From Fusobacterium sp. (GTDB taxonomy: Bacteria; Fusobacteriota; Fusobacteriia; Fusobacteriales; Fusobacteriaceae): DNA of 64,000 bases. Below, one piece after another: positions 33,182 through 42,023 of the stretch (position 1 is its first letter; every line of letters begins with the position of its first letter). Under the pieces are notes generated by a model that had not been told where the DNA came from, made no database searches, and saw only the letters and a list, made by a program, of their open reading frames with translations. Location: contig NZ_JAWDXO010000003.1 in assembly GCF_032477075.1 (NCBI RefSeq), positions 1-64,000 on the forward strand, read 5' to 3'. The position numbers and the translations under genes were made by a program.

Positions 33182-34123
33182 TTAAAATTTTATTTTATCT
33201 ATATCTACTCCAGCAAATTTTGCTGCTTTTTTAAAGTCTTCTGGAATTTCTGCTGTAACTACCATTTCTTTTTTTGTTACAGGATGAGTAAATTTCAATC
33301 TATAAGCATGGAGCATTTGTCTTTTTATCCCTTCATTACTGCTCCCATATACATTATCTCCTAATATTGGATGGTTAAGATATTTCATATGAACTCTTAT
33401 TTGATGCGTTCTTCCAGTTTCTATTCTCACTTTTACAAGGGAAAAATTTTTTCCTTCATCTAATATTTCATAATTAGAAACAGCATTCTTTCCATTAATA
33501 TCTACTACTGCCATTTTTTTTCTATCTCTTATATCACGTCCTATAAGAGTTTCAATTCTCCCATACTTATCCTTAAATATTCCCTTTGCTATACATATAT
33601 ATACTTTTTCTAAAGTTTTTTCCTTAAACATATCTGAAAGAGCTGAATGAGCTTCATCATTCTTAGCTACCACTATAACTCCGCTTGTATCCTTGTCCAA
33701 TCTATGAACAATTCCTGGTCTTATTACTCCATTGATAGTAGAAAGGTCCTTTATATGATACAATAGAGCATTTACAAGAGTTCCATTATAATTCCCATGT
33801 GCTGGATGTACCACCATATCTGGTGCTTTATTTATAACAACTATATCTTTGTCTTCATATATTATATTAAGAGGGAGATTTTCTGGTATCACATCAAGAG
33901 TTTCATCTTCTGGAATATTCACTACAATTCTTTCTATTCCTTTAAGTTTATTTCCATTTTTAGTTATTTTTTTTCCAGTTATTTCCACATATCCATTATC
34001 AATTATTTTCTGAATATATGATCTTGTTGCATCATCTATTATTTCATTTAAAAAACTGTCTATTCTTTTTCCTTTATCATTTTCATTAGTGTATACAGTT
34101 ATTGTTTCTTTAATATTTTCCAT
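33182..34123 (-). CDS. rluD: RluA/RluD family 23S rRNA pseudouridine synthase
   Basis: A 313-residue enzyme. An N-terminal S4 RNA-binding domain (about 15-75) precedes the catalytic domain, whose hallmark HRLDKDTSGVIVVAK contains the essential aspartate, followed by GRTHQIRVHMKYLNHPILGD (core GRTHQIRVH). It changes uridines to pseudouridines in large-subunit rRNA, or in tRNA for some relatives; RluD is the best match by layout but not proven. It is the first gene of a six-gene run ending at 30642. The ATG follows TGTGGAGAAATT. Confidence 0.9.
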   Translation of the reverse strand: MENIKETITVYTNENDKGKRIDSFLNEIIDDATRSYIQKIIDNGYVEITGKKITKNGNKLKGIERIVVNIPEDETLDVIPENLPLNIIYEDKDIVVINKAPDMVVHPAHGNYNGTLVNALLYHIKDLSTINGVIRPGIVHRLDKDTSGVIVVAKNDEAHSALSDMFKEKTLEKVYICIAKGIFKDKYGRIETLIGRDIRDRKKMAVVDINGKNAVSNYEILDEGKNFSLVKVRIETGRTHQIRVHMKYLNHPILGDNVYGSSNEGIKRQMLHAYRLKFTHPVTKKEMVVTAEIPEDFKKAAKFAGVDIDKIKF

Positions 34124-34172
34124 AATTTCTCCACACTTTTATTTTTTTTAATTATATCATCTATTAGAAAAA

Positions 34173-34194
34173 AAAGAAATGAGTCCATTTCTTT
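34173..34194 (-). terminator. Terminator of the riboflavin operon
   Basis: AAAGAAATG (34173-34181) and CATTTCTTT (34186-34194) form a 9-bp stem with a 4-nt loop, followed on the minus strand by eight T. It lies 43 bases past ribBA and separates it from rluD. Confidence 0.9.
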
Positions 34195-34236
34195 AAATGA
34201 TGAACCCATTTCTCAAAACACTTTATTTTCTTATAT

Positions 34237-35430
34237 TTAGATATGAAGTATATGACCCATTTTTTCTTTTTTAGTTTTCATATATCTTTCATTTGATGGA
34301 TTAAATCCTGTTTCAATAGCTTCTCTTCCAGTTACTTTTATACCATATTCTTCAAGTCCTTTAATTTTTTCAGGATTATTTGTCATTATTCTTACTGATT
34401 TTATTCCAAGAGCTTTTATCATTTGAGCTGCTATGGAATAATCTCTCATGTCTGGGTCAAAACCAAGTTTTACATTTGCTTCTACTGTGTCTGCTCCATT
34501 ATCTTGAAGAGTATAAGCTCTTAATTTATTGAGAAGTCCAATTCCTCTTCCTTCCTGTCTTAAATAAAGAACTGCTCCTTCCCCTTCTTCATCTACTCTC
34601 TTCATAGCTCTTTTTAACTGAGAACCACAATCACATCTCAGTGATCCTAAAATATCCCCTGTAAAACATTCTGAATGGATTCTTATAAGAACATTTTCTT
34701 TACCTTCTAAGTTTCCTTTTATAAGAGCAATATGCTCTTTATCATCAAGCTTATTATCAAAACCAACTATTTCAAATTCTCCTTGAGCAGTTGGCATTTT
34801 TGCTTTTACAGATATTTCCATAAGTTTTTCATTTTTTCTTCTATATTTTTGAAGATCTTCTATTGATATCATTTTAAGATTAAACTTCTTAGCAAATTCT
34901 TGAAGATCATCCATTCTTGCCATCATTCCATCTTCTTTCATTATTTCACAACATAGTCCTACTGGTTTAAGTCCTGCAAGTACCATAAGATCAACTGTTG
35001 CTTCTGTATGCCCATTTCTTACAAGAACTCCACCTTGTTTTGCTCTAAGAGGGAACATATGACCTGGTCTTCTGAAATCTTTTGGTTTTGCATCTTCTTC
35101 TACTACTTTCATTGCTGTTATTCCACGTTCATATGCAGATATTCCAGTTGTTGTATCTACATGGTCAATTGATACTGTAAAAGCTGTACAATGATTATCT
35201 GTATTGTCGCTACACATTTGAGGTAAATCCAATTTTTCTATATATTCTTCTGACATAGGCATACAAATAAGTCCTCTTGCATGAGCTGCCATAAGATTTA
35301 CATTCTCCAGTGTTGCAAATTCAGCTGCACAAATTATATCTCCTTCATTTTCACGATTTTCATCATCTACTACAATTATTGATTTTCCGGCTTTAAGATC
35401 TTCCAGAGCATCTTCTATTCTATCTAACAT
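34237..35430 (-). CDS. ribBA: Bifunctional DHBP synthase / GTP cyclohydrolase II RibBA
   Basis: A 397-residue fusion of normal length. The N-terminal half is 3,4-dihydroxy-2-butanone-4-phosphate synthase (DDENRENEGD at 22-31, RPGHMFPLRA near 141). The C-terminal half is GTP cyclohydrolase II with zinc ligands in ECFTGDILGSLRCDCG and the catalytic RQEGRGIGL. It supplies both carbon inputs of riboflavin synthesis, ribulose-5-phosphate and GTP. It is the last gene of the ribH-ribD-ribE-ribBA operon, 17 bases after ribE. Secure. Confidence 0.97.
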   Translation of the reverse strand: MLDRIEDALEDLKAGKSIIVVDDENRENEGDIICAAEFATLENVNLMAAHARGLICMPMSEEYIEKLDLPQMCSDNTDNHCTAFTVSIDHVDTTTGISAYERGITAMKVVEEDAKPKDFRRPGHMFPLRAKQGGVLVRNGHTEATVDLMVLAGLKPVGLCCEIMKEDGMMARMDDLQEFAKKFNLKMISIEDLQKYRRKNEKLMEISVKAKMPTAQGEFEIVGFDNKLDDKEHIALIKGNLEGKENVLIRIHSECFTGDILGSLRCDCGSQLKRAMKRVDEEGEGAVLYLRQEGRGIGLLNKLRAYTLQDNGADTVEANVKLGFDPDMRDYSIAAQMIKALGIKSVRIMTNNPEKIKGLEEYGIKVTGREAIETGFNPSNERYMKTKKEKMGHILHI

Positions 35431-35447
35431 TATTAATTCACTCTCCT

Positions 35448-36104
35448 CTAAAATCCATTTTCTAAGAGAAACTCTCTTGTAAGTATTCCTTCTTTTTTAT
35501 CTTCTCCAGAAAAATTAAGCAATCTTTCTACATACTTTCCTATGAGATCAGTTTCTACATTTATATAATCTCCTATATTCTTACTTCCTAATGTTACCAT
35601 TTCTTGTGTATGTGGTATGAGAGATACACTCAGACTACTGTCTGTCATTCCCATAACTGTTAAACTTGCTCCATCTAAAGTTACTCTTCCTTTTTCAACT
35701 ACATATTTCATATATTGTCTATCTATCTCTATCTGATATATCTTTGCTATTCCTTCTGAAGTTATTGAAACAATAGTTCCTTCACAGTCTACATCTCCTG
35801 TTACAAGATGCCCTCCAAGAGGAGTCGCCAGTGTAATAGATTTTTCAAGATTTATTTTATCTCCTGATTTAAGTCTTTTCAGATTAGTTCTTTTCACTGT
35901 TTCATACATACAGTCAGCAGTAAAATAATTTTCTCCTATCTCAACAGCAGTAAGACAAGTTCCATTTGTTGCTATGCTGTCTCCAATTTTGCTCTCATCT
36001 AAGACTTTTTTACATTTTATTTTTATCTTAAGAGATTTCTCACCATTTTCAATAGCAAGGACTTCTCCTATCTCCTCTACAAGTCCTGTAAAAATAGAAA
36101 TCAC
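35448..36104 (-). CDS. ribE: Riboflavin synthase alpha chain
   Basis: A 218-residue protein made of two similar lumazine-binding barrels (about 1-97 and 98-200), starting FTGLVEEIGEV, with NGTCLTAVE in the first repeat and the matching LDGASLTVMG in the second. It dismutates two 6,7-dimethyl-8-ribityllumazine molecules into riboflavin and a pyrimidine. The frame's first residues MIS precede the usual MFTGLVEE start by two codons. It lies 8 bases after ribD. Secure. Confidence 0.96.
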   Translation of the reverse strand: MISIFTGLVEEIGEVLAIENGEKSLKIKIKCKKVLDESKIGDSIATNGTCLTAVEIGENYFTADCMYETVKRTNLKRLKSGDKINLEKSITLATPLGGHLVTGDVDCEGTIVSITSEGIAKIYQIEIDRQYMKYVVEKGRVTLDGASLTVMGMTDSSLSVSLIPHTQEMVTLGSKNIGDYINVETDLIGKYVERLLNFSGEDKKEGILTREFLLENGF

Positions 36105-36112
36105 TCTCCTCT

Positions 36113-37189
36113 CTATCTGTAAAACTCCATCGATACATTATTTCCATAATTATTTATTTTAACATTTGTCAATTGAAATCCATCAGAAATATATTCACAA
36201 TCAAATCCTCTTATAAATGGAATTGCTTTATCATCTCCAAGTATTTTTGGAGCAATAAATATTTCACCTCCATCTATAATATTTTCAGAAAAAGCTTTTG
36301 ATATCAAAAAACTTCCTCCTTCTAAAAGAACTGCATCTATTCCAAGATCTCCAATTTTTTTTAATATATCATATAATTTAAAATCTATCCCTTTTAGAAA
36401 AATCACATTTATATTTTTCTTTTTTAAAAAAGATATTTTTTCTTTTTCTACATTACTATATGAAGTAATTAGAATACTTTTTTTATCTTCAAAATTTACA
36501 AATTTTGAATCTATAGGAATATCTAAAAATGGATCTATTACTATTCTATATGGATTCCTTGCATTTTCTATTCTAGCTGTAAGACTTGGATTATCTGCAA
36601 GAATTGTATTTATTCCTACCATTATCCCCATATATTTATTTCTTAGTTTTTGTACTTTTTCTCTTGCCAGTTCATTAGTTATCCATTTGGAATTTCCTGT
36701 TCTGCTGGCTATTTTTCCATCTAATGTTATTCCACATTTCAAAAATAAATAAGGTACTTTTGTTGATATATATTTCATAAAAACTCTATTGAGTTCTGAA
36801 GCCTCTTTTTCCATGATACCAGTAATTACTTCAATACCAGCATCTGTCATCATTTTTATACCTCTTCCAGATACCAGTGGATTTGGGTCTAAAGATGCAA
36901 TAATGCACCTTTTTATCCCCATATCTATTATTTTTTTGGCACATGGAGGAGTTTTTCCATAATGAGAACATGGTTCTAAAGTAACATAGATAGTTGCTCC
37001 TTCAGCTTTTTTTCCAGCTTCTCCCAGAGCAAAAACTTCAGCATGTGGTCCACCATATTTTTTATGATATCCTTCACCTACAATTTTTCCATCTTTTACT
37101 ACTACTGCTCCTACCATAGGATTGGGATTTACCTTCCCTTCTCCCAGAGCAGCAAGTTCCAATGCTCTCTCCATGTACTTTTTATCCAT
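36113..37189 (-). CDS. ribD: Bifunctional deaminase/reductase RibD
   Basis: A 358-residue fusion. The N-terminal zinc deaminase shows HAEVFAL and the PCSHYGKTPPC ligands. The C-terminal reductase domain begins near residue 145 with FLKCGITLDGKIASRTGNS (core TLDGKIA). It deaminates and then reduces the pyrimidine intermediate of riboflavin synthesis using NADPH. It starts 2 bases after the ribH stop, so it is tightly coupled to it. Secure. Confidence 0.96.
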   Translation of the reverse strand: MDKKYMERALELAALGEGKVNPNPMVGAVVVKDGKIVGEGYHKKYGGPHAEVFALGEAGKKAEGATIYVTLEPCSHYGKTPPCAKKIIDMGIKRCIIASLDPNPLVSGRGIKMMTDAGIEVITGIMEKEASELNRVFMKYISTKVPYLFLKCGITLDGKIASRTGNSKWITNELAREKVQKLRNKYMGIMVGINTILADNPSLTARIENARNPYRIVIDPFLDIPIDSKFVNFEDKKSILITSYSNVEKEKISFLKKKNINVIFLKGIDFKLYDILKKIGDLGIDAVLLEGGSFLISKAFSENIIDGGEIFIAPKILGDDKAIPFIRGFDCEYISDGFQLTNVKINNYGNNVSMEFYR

Positions 37190-37191
37190 GA

Positions 37192-37653
37192 TTACATCCC
37201 CTTTAGTAAGTTTACCATTTCAATAGCTGTAACTCCTGCATCAAATCCTTTATTTCCTGCTTTTGTTCCAGCTCTTTGGATAGCTTCTTCTATAGTATTT
37301 GTAGTAAGTACACCAAATATTACTGGTATATCACTTTGAAGACTTACAGTAGCTACCCCTTTAGAAACTTCTGCACAAACGTAATCAAAATGCGGTGTTG
37401 ATCCTTTAATTACTGCTCCCAGAGTAATTACAGCATCATATCTCCCTGATTCTGCCATTTTTTTTGCTGCTAAAGGAATTTCAAATGCTCCAGGTACCCA
37501 AGCTAATTCAATATCATCTTTTGCAACTTCATGTCTAACTAATGCGTCCTCTGCTCCACCTATTAATTTAGATGTGATGAACTCATTAAATCTTGCTGCT
37601 ACAATTCCAATTTTTAACCCTCTACCTGCATAATTTCCTTCTAATACTTTCAT
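37192..37653 (-). CDS. ribH: 6,7-dimethyl-8-ribityllumazine synthase RibH
   Basis: About 153 residues. Lumazine-synthase motifs are GAFEIPLAAKKM and the phosphate-binding GAVIKGSTPHFDYVC (core IKGSTPHFDYV). The frame is open to 37731, but AAGGAGGAAAA precedes the ATG at 37653 (MKVLEGNYAG). It condenses the pyrimidine and butanone precursors into lumazine; the protein normally assembles into pentamers or 60-subunit shells. It is first in the rib operon, directly after the riboswitch and its terminator. Secure. Confidence 0.96.
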   Translation of the reverse strand: MKVLEGNYAGRGLKIGIVAARFNEFITSKLIGGAEDALVRHEVAKDDIELAWVPGAFEIPLAAKKMAESGRYDAVITLGAVIKGSTPHFDYVCAEVSKGVATVSLQSDIPVIFGVLTTNTIEEAIQRAGTKAGNKGFDAGVTAIEMVNLLKGM

Positions 37654-37685
37654 TTTTCCTCCTTGTGATTCAGGACAAATAAAAA

Positions 37686-37706
37686 AGCCTAGATAAACTC
37701 CAGGCT
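37686..37706 (-). terminator. Riboswitch-controlled terminator before ribH
   Basis: On the minus strand AGCCTGG and CTAGGCT form a 7-bp stem (one G-U) with a 7-nt loop, followed by TTTTTTATTTG. It lies between the FMN aptamer and the ribosome site of ribH, where FMN binding would favour termination. Confidence 0.85.
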
Positions 37707-37743
37707 GTAAAAGCATAAAAAAGACAATCAAAAAAGATTTCTT

Positions 37744-37864
37744 TTCTCTTCTTCCATCCAGACTATACTGTCGGTTTTGGAATTACACCAAATCAAGACC
37801 AAAGGTCTTCGCGGACTTTTACCGCCGGTCGGGAATTACAAAATGCTCACCCTGCCCTGAAGAT
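37744..37864 (-). promoter_or_regulatory. FMN riboswitch (RFN element)
   Basis: The minus strand carries the conserved RFN blocks in order: TTCAGGGCAGGGTGA, ATTCCCGACCGGCGGTAA, AGTCCGCGA, TTTGGTGTAATTCC, ACCGACAGTATAGTC and TGGATGGAAGAAG. These form the six-helix junction that binds flavin mononucleotide. It lies directly upstream of ribH and an intrinsic terminator, so FMN should reduce transcription of the whole rib operon. Confidence 0.97.
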
Positions 37865-37894
37865 AATTTTTTTATTTAATTTCTCTACATAAAT

Positions 37895-37923
37895 AGTATA
37901 AAGCTGCTTTCTATTTTTGTCAA
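37895..37923 (-). promoter_or_regulatory. Promoter of the riboflavin operon
   Basis: On the minus strand TTGACA (37923-37918), a 17-base spacer and TATACT (37900-37895). Transcription would begin about 25 bases before the aptamer. Confidence 0.85.
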
Positions 37924-37966
37924 CTAGATATTTCCAGTGTATTTTAAAATTTTTTCTTAAATTATA

Positions 37967-37994
37967 TTGAAAATTTTTATTTATAGTGTATGAT
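37967..37994 (+). promoter_or_regulatory. Probable promoter of the second MATE gene
   Basis: TTGAAA (37967-37972), a 16-base spacer and TATGAT (37989-37994). It is placed about 45 bases before the ATG at 38040, back to back with the rib promoter. Confidence 0.55.
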
Positions 37995-38039
37995 ATGTAT
38001 TGTTCAGATAAATTTGATTAATATTTGGAAGGTGAAAAA

Positions 38040-39371
38040 ATGAAACAAAGTTTGAACTTAAAGACTGGAAAGATCTCAAAACTTTTTTTTAGTTTTGCTG
38101 TTCCTTCAACTATCAGTATGATAGTAACATCTCTTTATACTATTGCTGATGGTGTCTTTATTACAAGGGGTGTAGGAAGTGACGGAATTGCTGCTGTGAA
38201 CATTGGATATCCCATCATCAATTTTACTGTTGCTCTTAGTCTAATGTTTGGAATAGGAGGAGCTACTCTTATTGCATTCAAAAAAGATGACATTAAATAT
38301 CAAAATAAATGTTTCTCTCATATAATCCTTCTCAATATTTTTGTATATATAATAGTAGCAAGTATGATATTTTTATTTACCAAACCTTTAATGATGGCTA
38401 TGGGAGCAAATGAAAAACTTCTTCCAATGATAAAAGGATATATGTATCCCTGTACAGTATCTACTTTTTTTCTTATGATATCCATGTCACTAAATGCAGT
38501 AGTAAGAAATGATAACGCCCCAAGAAGAGCAATGGTATCTACTCTTCTAGGAGCCGGATTGAATATCATATTAGATTACTTATTCATCTTTAAATTTAAT
38601 TTAGGAATAGAAGGAGGAGCCTATGCTACTGCTATTAGCCAAGTAGCATCCGCTGTTTATTTATGTAGACACTTTATTGGTTCTACATTTAAAATTGATC
38701 TTTCTTTAAAAAAAATAGATTTCTTTCTTTTAAAAAAACTTTTATCCATTGGATTTCCTTCATTTGTACTGGAATTTGCAGTAGCTGTCATTACAGTTTT
38801 GCTTAATATTGCATTCATGAATGCTGTTGGTGTCTTTGGAGCTTCTGCTTATGGAATAATCTCTTACAGTTTTATGTTTTTCAGAATGCTTTTCACTGGG
38901 CTTTCACAAGGAATTCAGCCCATAGTTAGTTTCAATTATGGTAGAAAAAACTTAGTTAGAGTTAAAAGAATGCTTATCTTTGCTCACAAAATAACTTTTG
39001 GAACTTCTATAGTTTCTCTCATAATAATATTTTTTCTTGCTACTTCAGTAGTAAAAATCTTTACCCATGATACATCTCTTGTTGCTGAATCAACTAAAGG
39101 ATTTATTCTTTATTCCATAGCTCTTTCGTTTTTAGGGTTTAATTTTGTAAATATTGCTTATCTTCAGGCAGTTGACAGACCTATGGTTTCTAATGTAATA
39201 TGTATGTCTAGGAGTTTTCTTTTTGTATTTATAGGACTGATTTTTCTTCCAAAATTAATAGGAATAAATGGCATTTGGCTCGCCTTACCTTTTGCAGATT
39301 TCATAACAGCTGTGCTCACTGTTCCATTTATGAAGAAAATTACTGTAAATTATGTAAAAGCTTCTGTCTAA
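38040..39371 (+). CDS. MATE family efflux transporter
   Basis: About 443 residues with twelve predicted spans in two halves, each opening with the MATE pattern (FFSFAVPSTISMIVTSLYTIADGVF in the first, cut to its core AVPSTISM; GFPSFVLEFAVAV in the second). The GGAGGA ATP-like stretch is absent, as expected for an ion-driven exporter. The frame is open to a TTG at 38025, but GGAAGGTGAAAAA precedes the ATG at 38040. It is a different subfamily member from the MATE protein at 685-2040. A murein hydrolase-like gene follows 24 bases later. The substrate is unknown. Confidence 0.85.
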   Translation: MKQSLNLKTGKISKLFFSFAVPSTISMIVTSLYTIADGVFITRGVGSDGIAAVNIGYPIINFTVALSLMFGIGGATLIAFKKDDIKYQNKCFSHIILLNIFVYIIVASMIFLFTKPLMMAMGANEKLLPMIKGYMYPCTVSTFFLMISMSLNAVVRNDNAPRRAMVSTLLGAGLNIILDYLFIFKFNLGIEGGAYATAISQVASAVYLCRHFIGSTFKIDLSLKKIDFFLLKKLLSIGFPSFVLEFAVAVITVLLNIAFMNAVGVFGASAYGIISYSFMFFRMLFTGLSQGIQPIVSFNYGRKNLVRVKRMLIFAHKITFGTSIVSLIIIFFLATSVVKIFTHDTSLVAESTKGFILYSIALSFLGFNFVNIAYLQAVDRPMVSNVICMSRSFLFVFIGLIFLPKLIGINGIWLALPFADFITAVLTVPFMKKITVNYVKASV

Positions 39372-39394
39372 AAATAGCTAATAAGGAGAAATAA

Positions 39395-40228
39395 ATGAAA
39401 AAATTAATATTACTGATATTTTTTACTTTAACTATTTCAACTTTTGCATTAGAAGATATAAAATTTTCAGGTAGCGAAGTTAAACAAGGTGGATTTTTTT
39501 ATGTTGAATATCCTATTGATAAAAACTATGAAATAATTTTCAAAAACTCTTTAATAAAAATAAAGAATTTTGAAGAAAATGATAAAAAAATTGCTCTTAT
39601 TCCTGTGCATTATTCAACTCCTGTAGGAGTATACACTGTAAAAATAATTGAAGAAAATAATGAGGCTTTTTCTAAAACTGTAAAGGTTCTTGATGGAAAC
39701 TTTAAAAAGAGTTATATAACTGTTTCTAAAACTATGTCAGAAAAACGTTCTGAAAAAAATATGAAAATTATGACTAATTTCGTAGCTGAGGCTAAAAAAA
39801 ATCCAGCTGAAAAAAAACTTTGGGACAGTAATTTTATACTTCCTGTACAGAAAAAAATCAGTAGCCCTTTTGGAGCCATGAGATTTGTAAATAATAAGGT
39901 TGTGGGGTATCATTCAGGTATTGATTTTCCTGTTCCTGTTGGAACTCCATTAAAAGCATCAAATTCTGGAAAAGTTGTTCTTGCAAAAGAACTGACTTCC
40001 ACTGGAAATACCATTGTTATTGATCATGGAATGAATGTATTTTCAAGTTATGCTCATATGAGTGTTTTAGATGTAAAGGAAGGAGACACAATAAAAAAAG
40101 GTGATGTAATTGGAAAAAGTGGAAACACAGGTTTCACTACTGGTCCTCATCTTCATTTTACAATCAGTATAGGAACTACTTTTGTAAATCCACATATTTT
40201 TCTTGATTCTCATGTATTAGAAAACTAA
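39395..40228 (+). CDS. Secreted M23 (LytM-type) peptidase domain protein
   Basis: A 277-residue protein. Residues 1-18 form a signal peptide (KKLILLIFFTLTISTFA). An N-terminal all-beta domain (about 20-110) is followed by an M23 domain at about 150-270. The zinc ligands are visible in YHSGIDFPVPVGTP (HxxxxD motif), and SSYAHM and PHLHFTI supply the other histidines, so the site looks intact and catalytic. Such enzymes cut peptide cross-links in cell-wall peptidoglycan. It follows the MATE gene by 24 bases and ends at a terminator, so the two may be co-transcribed. AAGGAGAAATAA precedes the ATG. Confidence 0.9.
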   Translation: MKKLILLIFFTLTISTFALEDIKFSGSEVKQGGFFYVEYPIDKNYEIIFKNSLIKIKNFEENDKKIALIPVHYSTPVGVYTVKIIEENNEAFSKTVKVLDGNFKKSYITVSKTMSEKRSEKNMKIMTNFVAEAKKNPAEKKLWDSNFILPVQKKISSPFGAMRFVNNKVVGYHSGIDFPVPVGTPLKASNSGKVVLAKELTSTGNTIVIDHGMNVFSSYAHMSVLDVKEGDTIKKGDVIGKSGNTGFTTGPHLHFTISIGTTFVNPHIFLDSHVLEN

Positions 40229-40232
40229 TAAA

Positions 40233-40271
40233 AAACATCCTTCTATAAATTTAAATATATGAAGGATGTTT
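40233..40271 (+). terminator. Terminator after the M23 gene
   Basis: AAACATCCTTC (40233-40243) and GAAGGATGTTT (40261-40271) form an 11-bp stem with an AT-rich loop, followed by TTTTT. Being symmetrical, with an A-run on the other side, it may also serve the converging minus-strand regulator gene. Confidence 0.92.
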
Positions 40272-40400
40272 TTTTATATATTTTCCCAAGGAACTACTCT
40301 TATCTCTACTCCCTTAGGCTTTTCTCTTTTTACACTGTTGTATTGGCAAGTTTTTTACAGGAATTATTTCTGATTTTTTCTTTTAATGGTTTATTTATAT

Positions 40401-41837
40401 CTAAATTTTTCCTGTAAATTTCTTTGCTCCTTCACAATTTATGAGAACATTTTCCATTATTTTTATTCCTATTTCAATTTCTTCCATAGTTGCAGATAAA
40501 AAACTTATTCTTATCTCACACGAGTTTCTTTTATTATAATAAAATATACTCCCTGGTAATATTGAAAGCCCTCTCAATTTACATTTATAATAAAATTTTT
40601 CTCCATCAATATAATCAGCCAATTCTATCCAAATAAAGAAACCACCTCTTGGTACAATTAATATTTTTATATGTGGTATTTTTAAAAGTAAAGAAAGCAT
40701 TTTTTGAAATTTAGCTGCCAGTATTTTTTTAGATTCTTCTAAATGTCTATCAAGATGGCCTTCTGTTATAAAATATTCTAATATTTTTTGATTTAATCCT
40801 GGTGTATTAGGATCAAGTCCATATTTTATCAATACAAACTTCTCCATAAATTTTCTTGGAGGAATCATAAAAGCTAAAGCTATTCCAGGCATAAACATCT
40901 TTGAATATGTTCTTATATATACAACTCTTTCCTCTCCGCTTTTATCCATACTTTTTATTGAGTACACCTTATTCTCATCATAATAAAATTCACAAAAGCA
41001 ATCATCTTCTATTATATAAAAATCATACTCTTCTGCCAACTGAATAAGTCTTTTTTTCTTCTCATCTGACCATACTATCCCTGTTGGATTTTGAAAATTA
41101 GATATTACATAAACCATATGTATCTTTTCTTTTTTTATCATCTCTTCAAATTTTTCCATATCCCAACCATCATTTTCAATATCCATTGTCTTTATGTTAC
41201 ATACATCACCTAAAAAGTTTATTGCATTAGGATAGGTAGGATTTGATATAACTATTGTTTTTACAGGATGACATCCAAAAGCTTTAATCACTATATCTAA
41301 GGATTGCTGTGTTCCAGATGTTATAATTATATCTTCTCTTTCTACAAAAATATCATCTTTTTCAAGATAATCGGCTAAAGTATCCCTTAAACTAGTTAAT
41401 CCCTGTACATTTTGATATCCAAATAACTCCTTGCCACAATCTTTTATTGCTTTTTCAGAAAGCCTTTGATATACTTCTACTGGAAAAAAATCTTTTGATG
41501 GTGTACCATTTGAAAAAATTATTTCAGGAAGTTCATTCTGTTGTCCATACCTAAAGCTTTCCATAATAGGAATAACCTTATCACTAATAGTAAAATCTGA
41601 ATATTCTTTTACAAAGCAGCCCTTTCCTCTTATTGAATATATGTATCCATTCTCTTCCAGCATTCTGTAGACTCTCAAAACTGTATTTATATTTATATCA
41701 AATTTAATAACTGTCTGTCTTACAGAATAAAATTTTGAATCAGGTTTCATTTTTTTTGTAACTATTTCAGCTTTTAATAATTCATACAACTGAGTATAAA
41801 AATTGGTACCTGTCTTTCTAATTATTTTCTCATTCAT
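40401..41837 (-). CDS. MocR-type GntR/aminotransferase regulator
   Basis: A 478-residue fusion. A GntR winged helix-turn-helix fills residues 10-80 (SVRQTVIKFDININTVLRVYRMLEENGYIY region). It is followed by a type I aminotransferase domain with the PLP site: EDDCFCEFYY, and RTYSKMFMPGIALAF where the lysine would form the aldimine. MocR proteins sense PLP together with an amino acid or amine and control neighbouring catabolic genes. It is divergent from megL, with an array of CACTTT half-sites between them, so control of methionine breakdown is a sound inference. A terminator-containing 170-base gap lies after it. Confidence 0.9.
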   Translation of the reverse strand: MNEKIIRKTGTNFYTQLYELLKAEIVTKKMKPDSKFYSVRQTVIKFDININTVLRVYRMLEENGYIYSIRGKGCFVKEYSDFTISDKVIPIMESFRYGQQNELPEIIFSNGTPSKDFFPVEVYQRLSEKAIKDCGKELFGYQNVQGLTSLRDTLADYLEKDDIFVEREDIIITSGTQQSLDIVIKAFGCHPVKTIVISNPTYPNAINFLGDVCNIKTMDIENDGWDMEKFEEMIKKEKIHMVYVISNFQNPTGIVWSDEKKKRLIQLAEEYDFYIIEDDCFCEFYYDENKVYSIKSMDKSGEERVVYIRTYSKMFMPGIALAFMIPPRKFMEKFVLIKYGLDPNTPGLNQKILEYFITEGHLDRHLEESKKILAAKFQKMLSLLLKIPHIKILIVPRGGFFIWIELADYIDGEKFYYKCKLRGLSILPGSIFYYNKRNSCEIRISFLSATMEEIEIGIKIMENVLINCEGAKKFTGKI

Positions 41838-41874
41838 AATAATATTTTCCTCCCATTTTGAGGTATTCTAAAAG

Positions 41875-41904
41875 CACTTTATTCAAAGTGTCATAAGACA
41901 CTTT
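41875..41904. promoter_or_regulatory. Putative MocR operator between the regulator and megL
   Basis: Three half-sites are visible: CACTTT (41875-41880), AAAGTG (41885-41890) and CACTTT (41899-41904). The last two form the perfect palindrome AAAGTGTC-ATAA-GACACTTT (41885-41904). The outer CACTTT copies are direct repeats 24 bases apart. MocR-type dimers commonly bind direct or inverted repeats in such divergent spacers. The spacer runs from 41838 to 42023. Confidence 0.6.
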
Positions 41905-42023
41905 TGAGGTCAAATGTTTGATTTTTCTTATATTATATAATAAAATTGTATTATAATAAAGCGTTTTATTCTTATATTATCTATTAAAAACATATATTTA
42001 ACATTTTTTAAGGAGGAAATATT

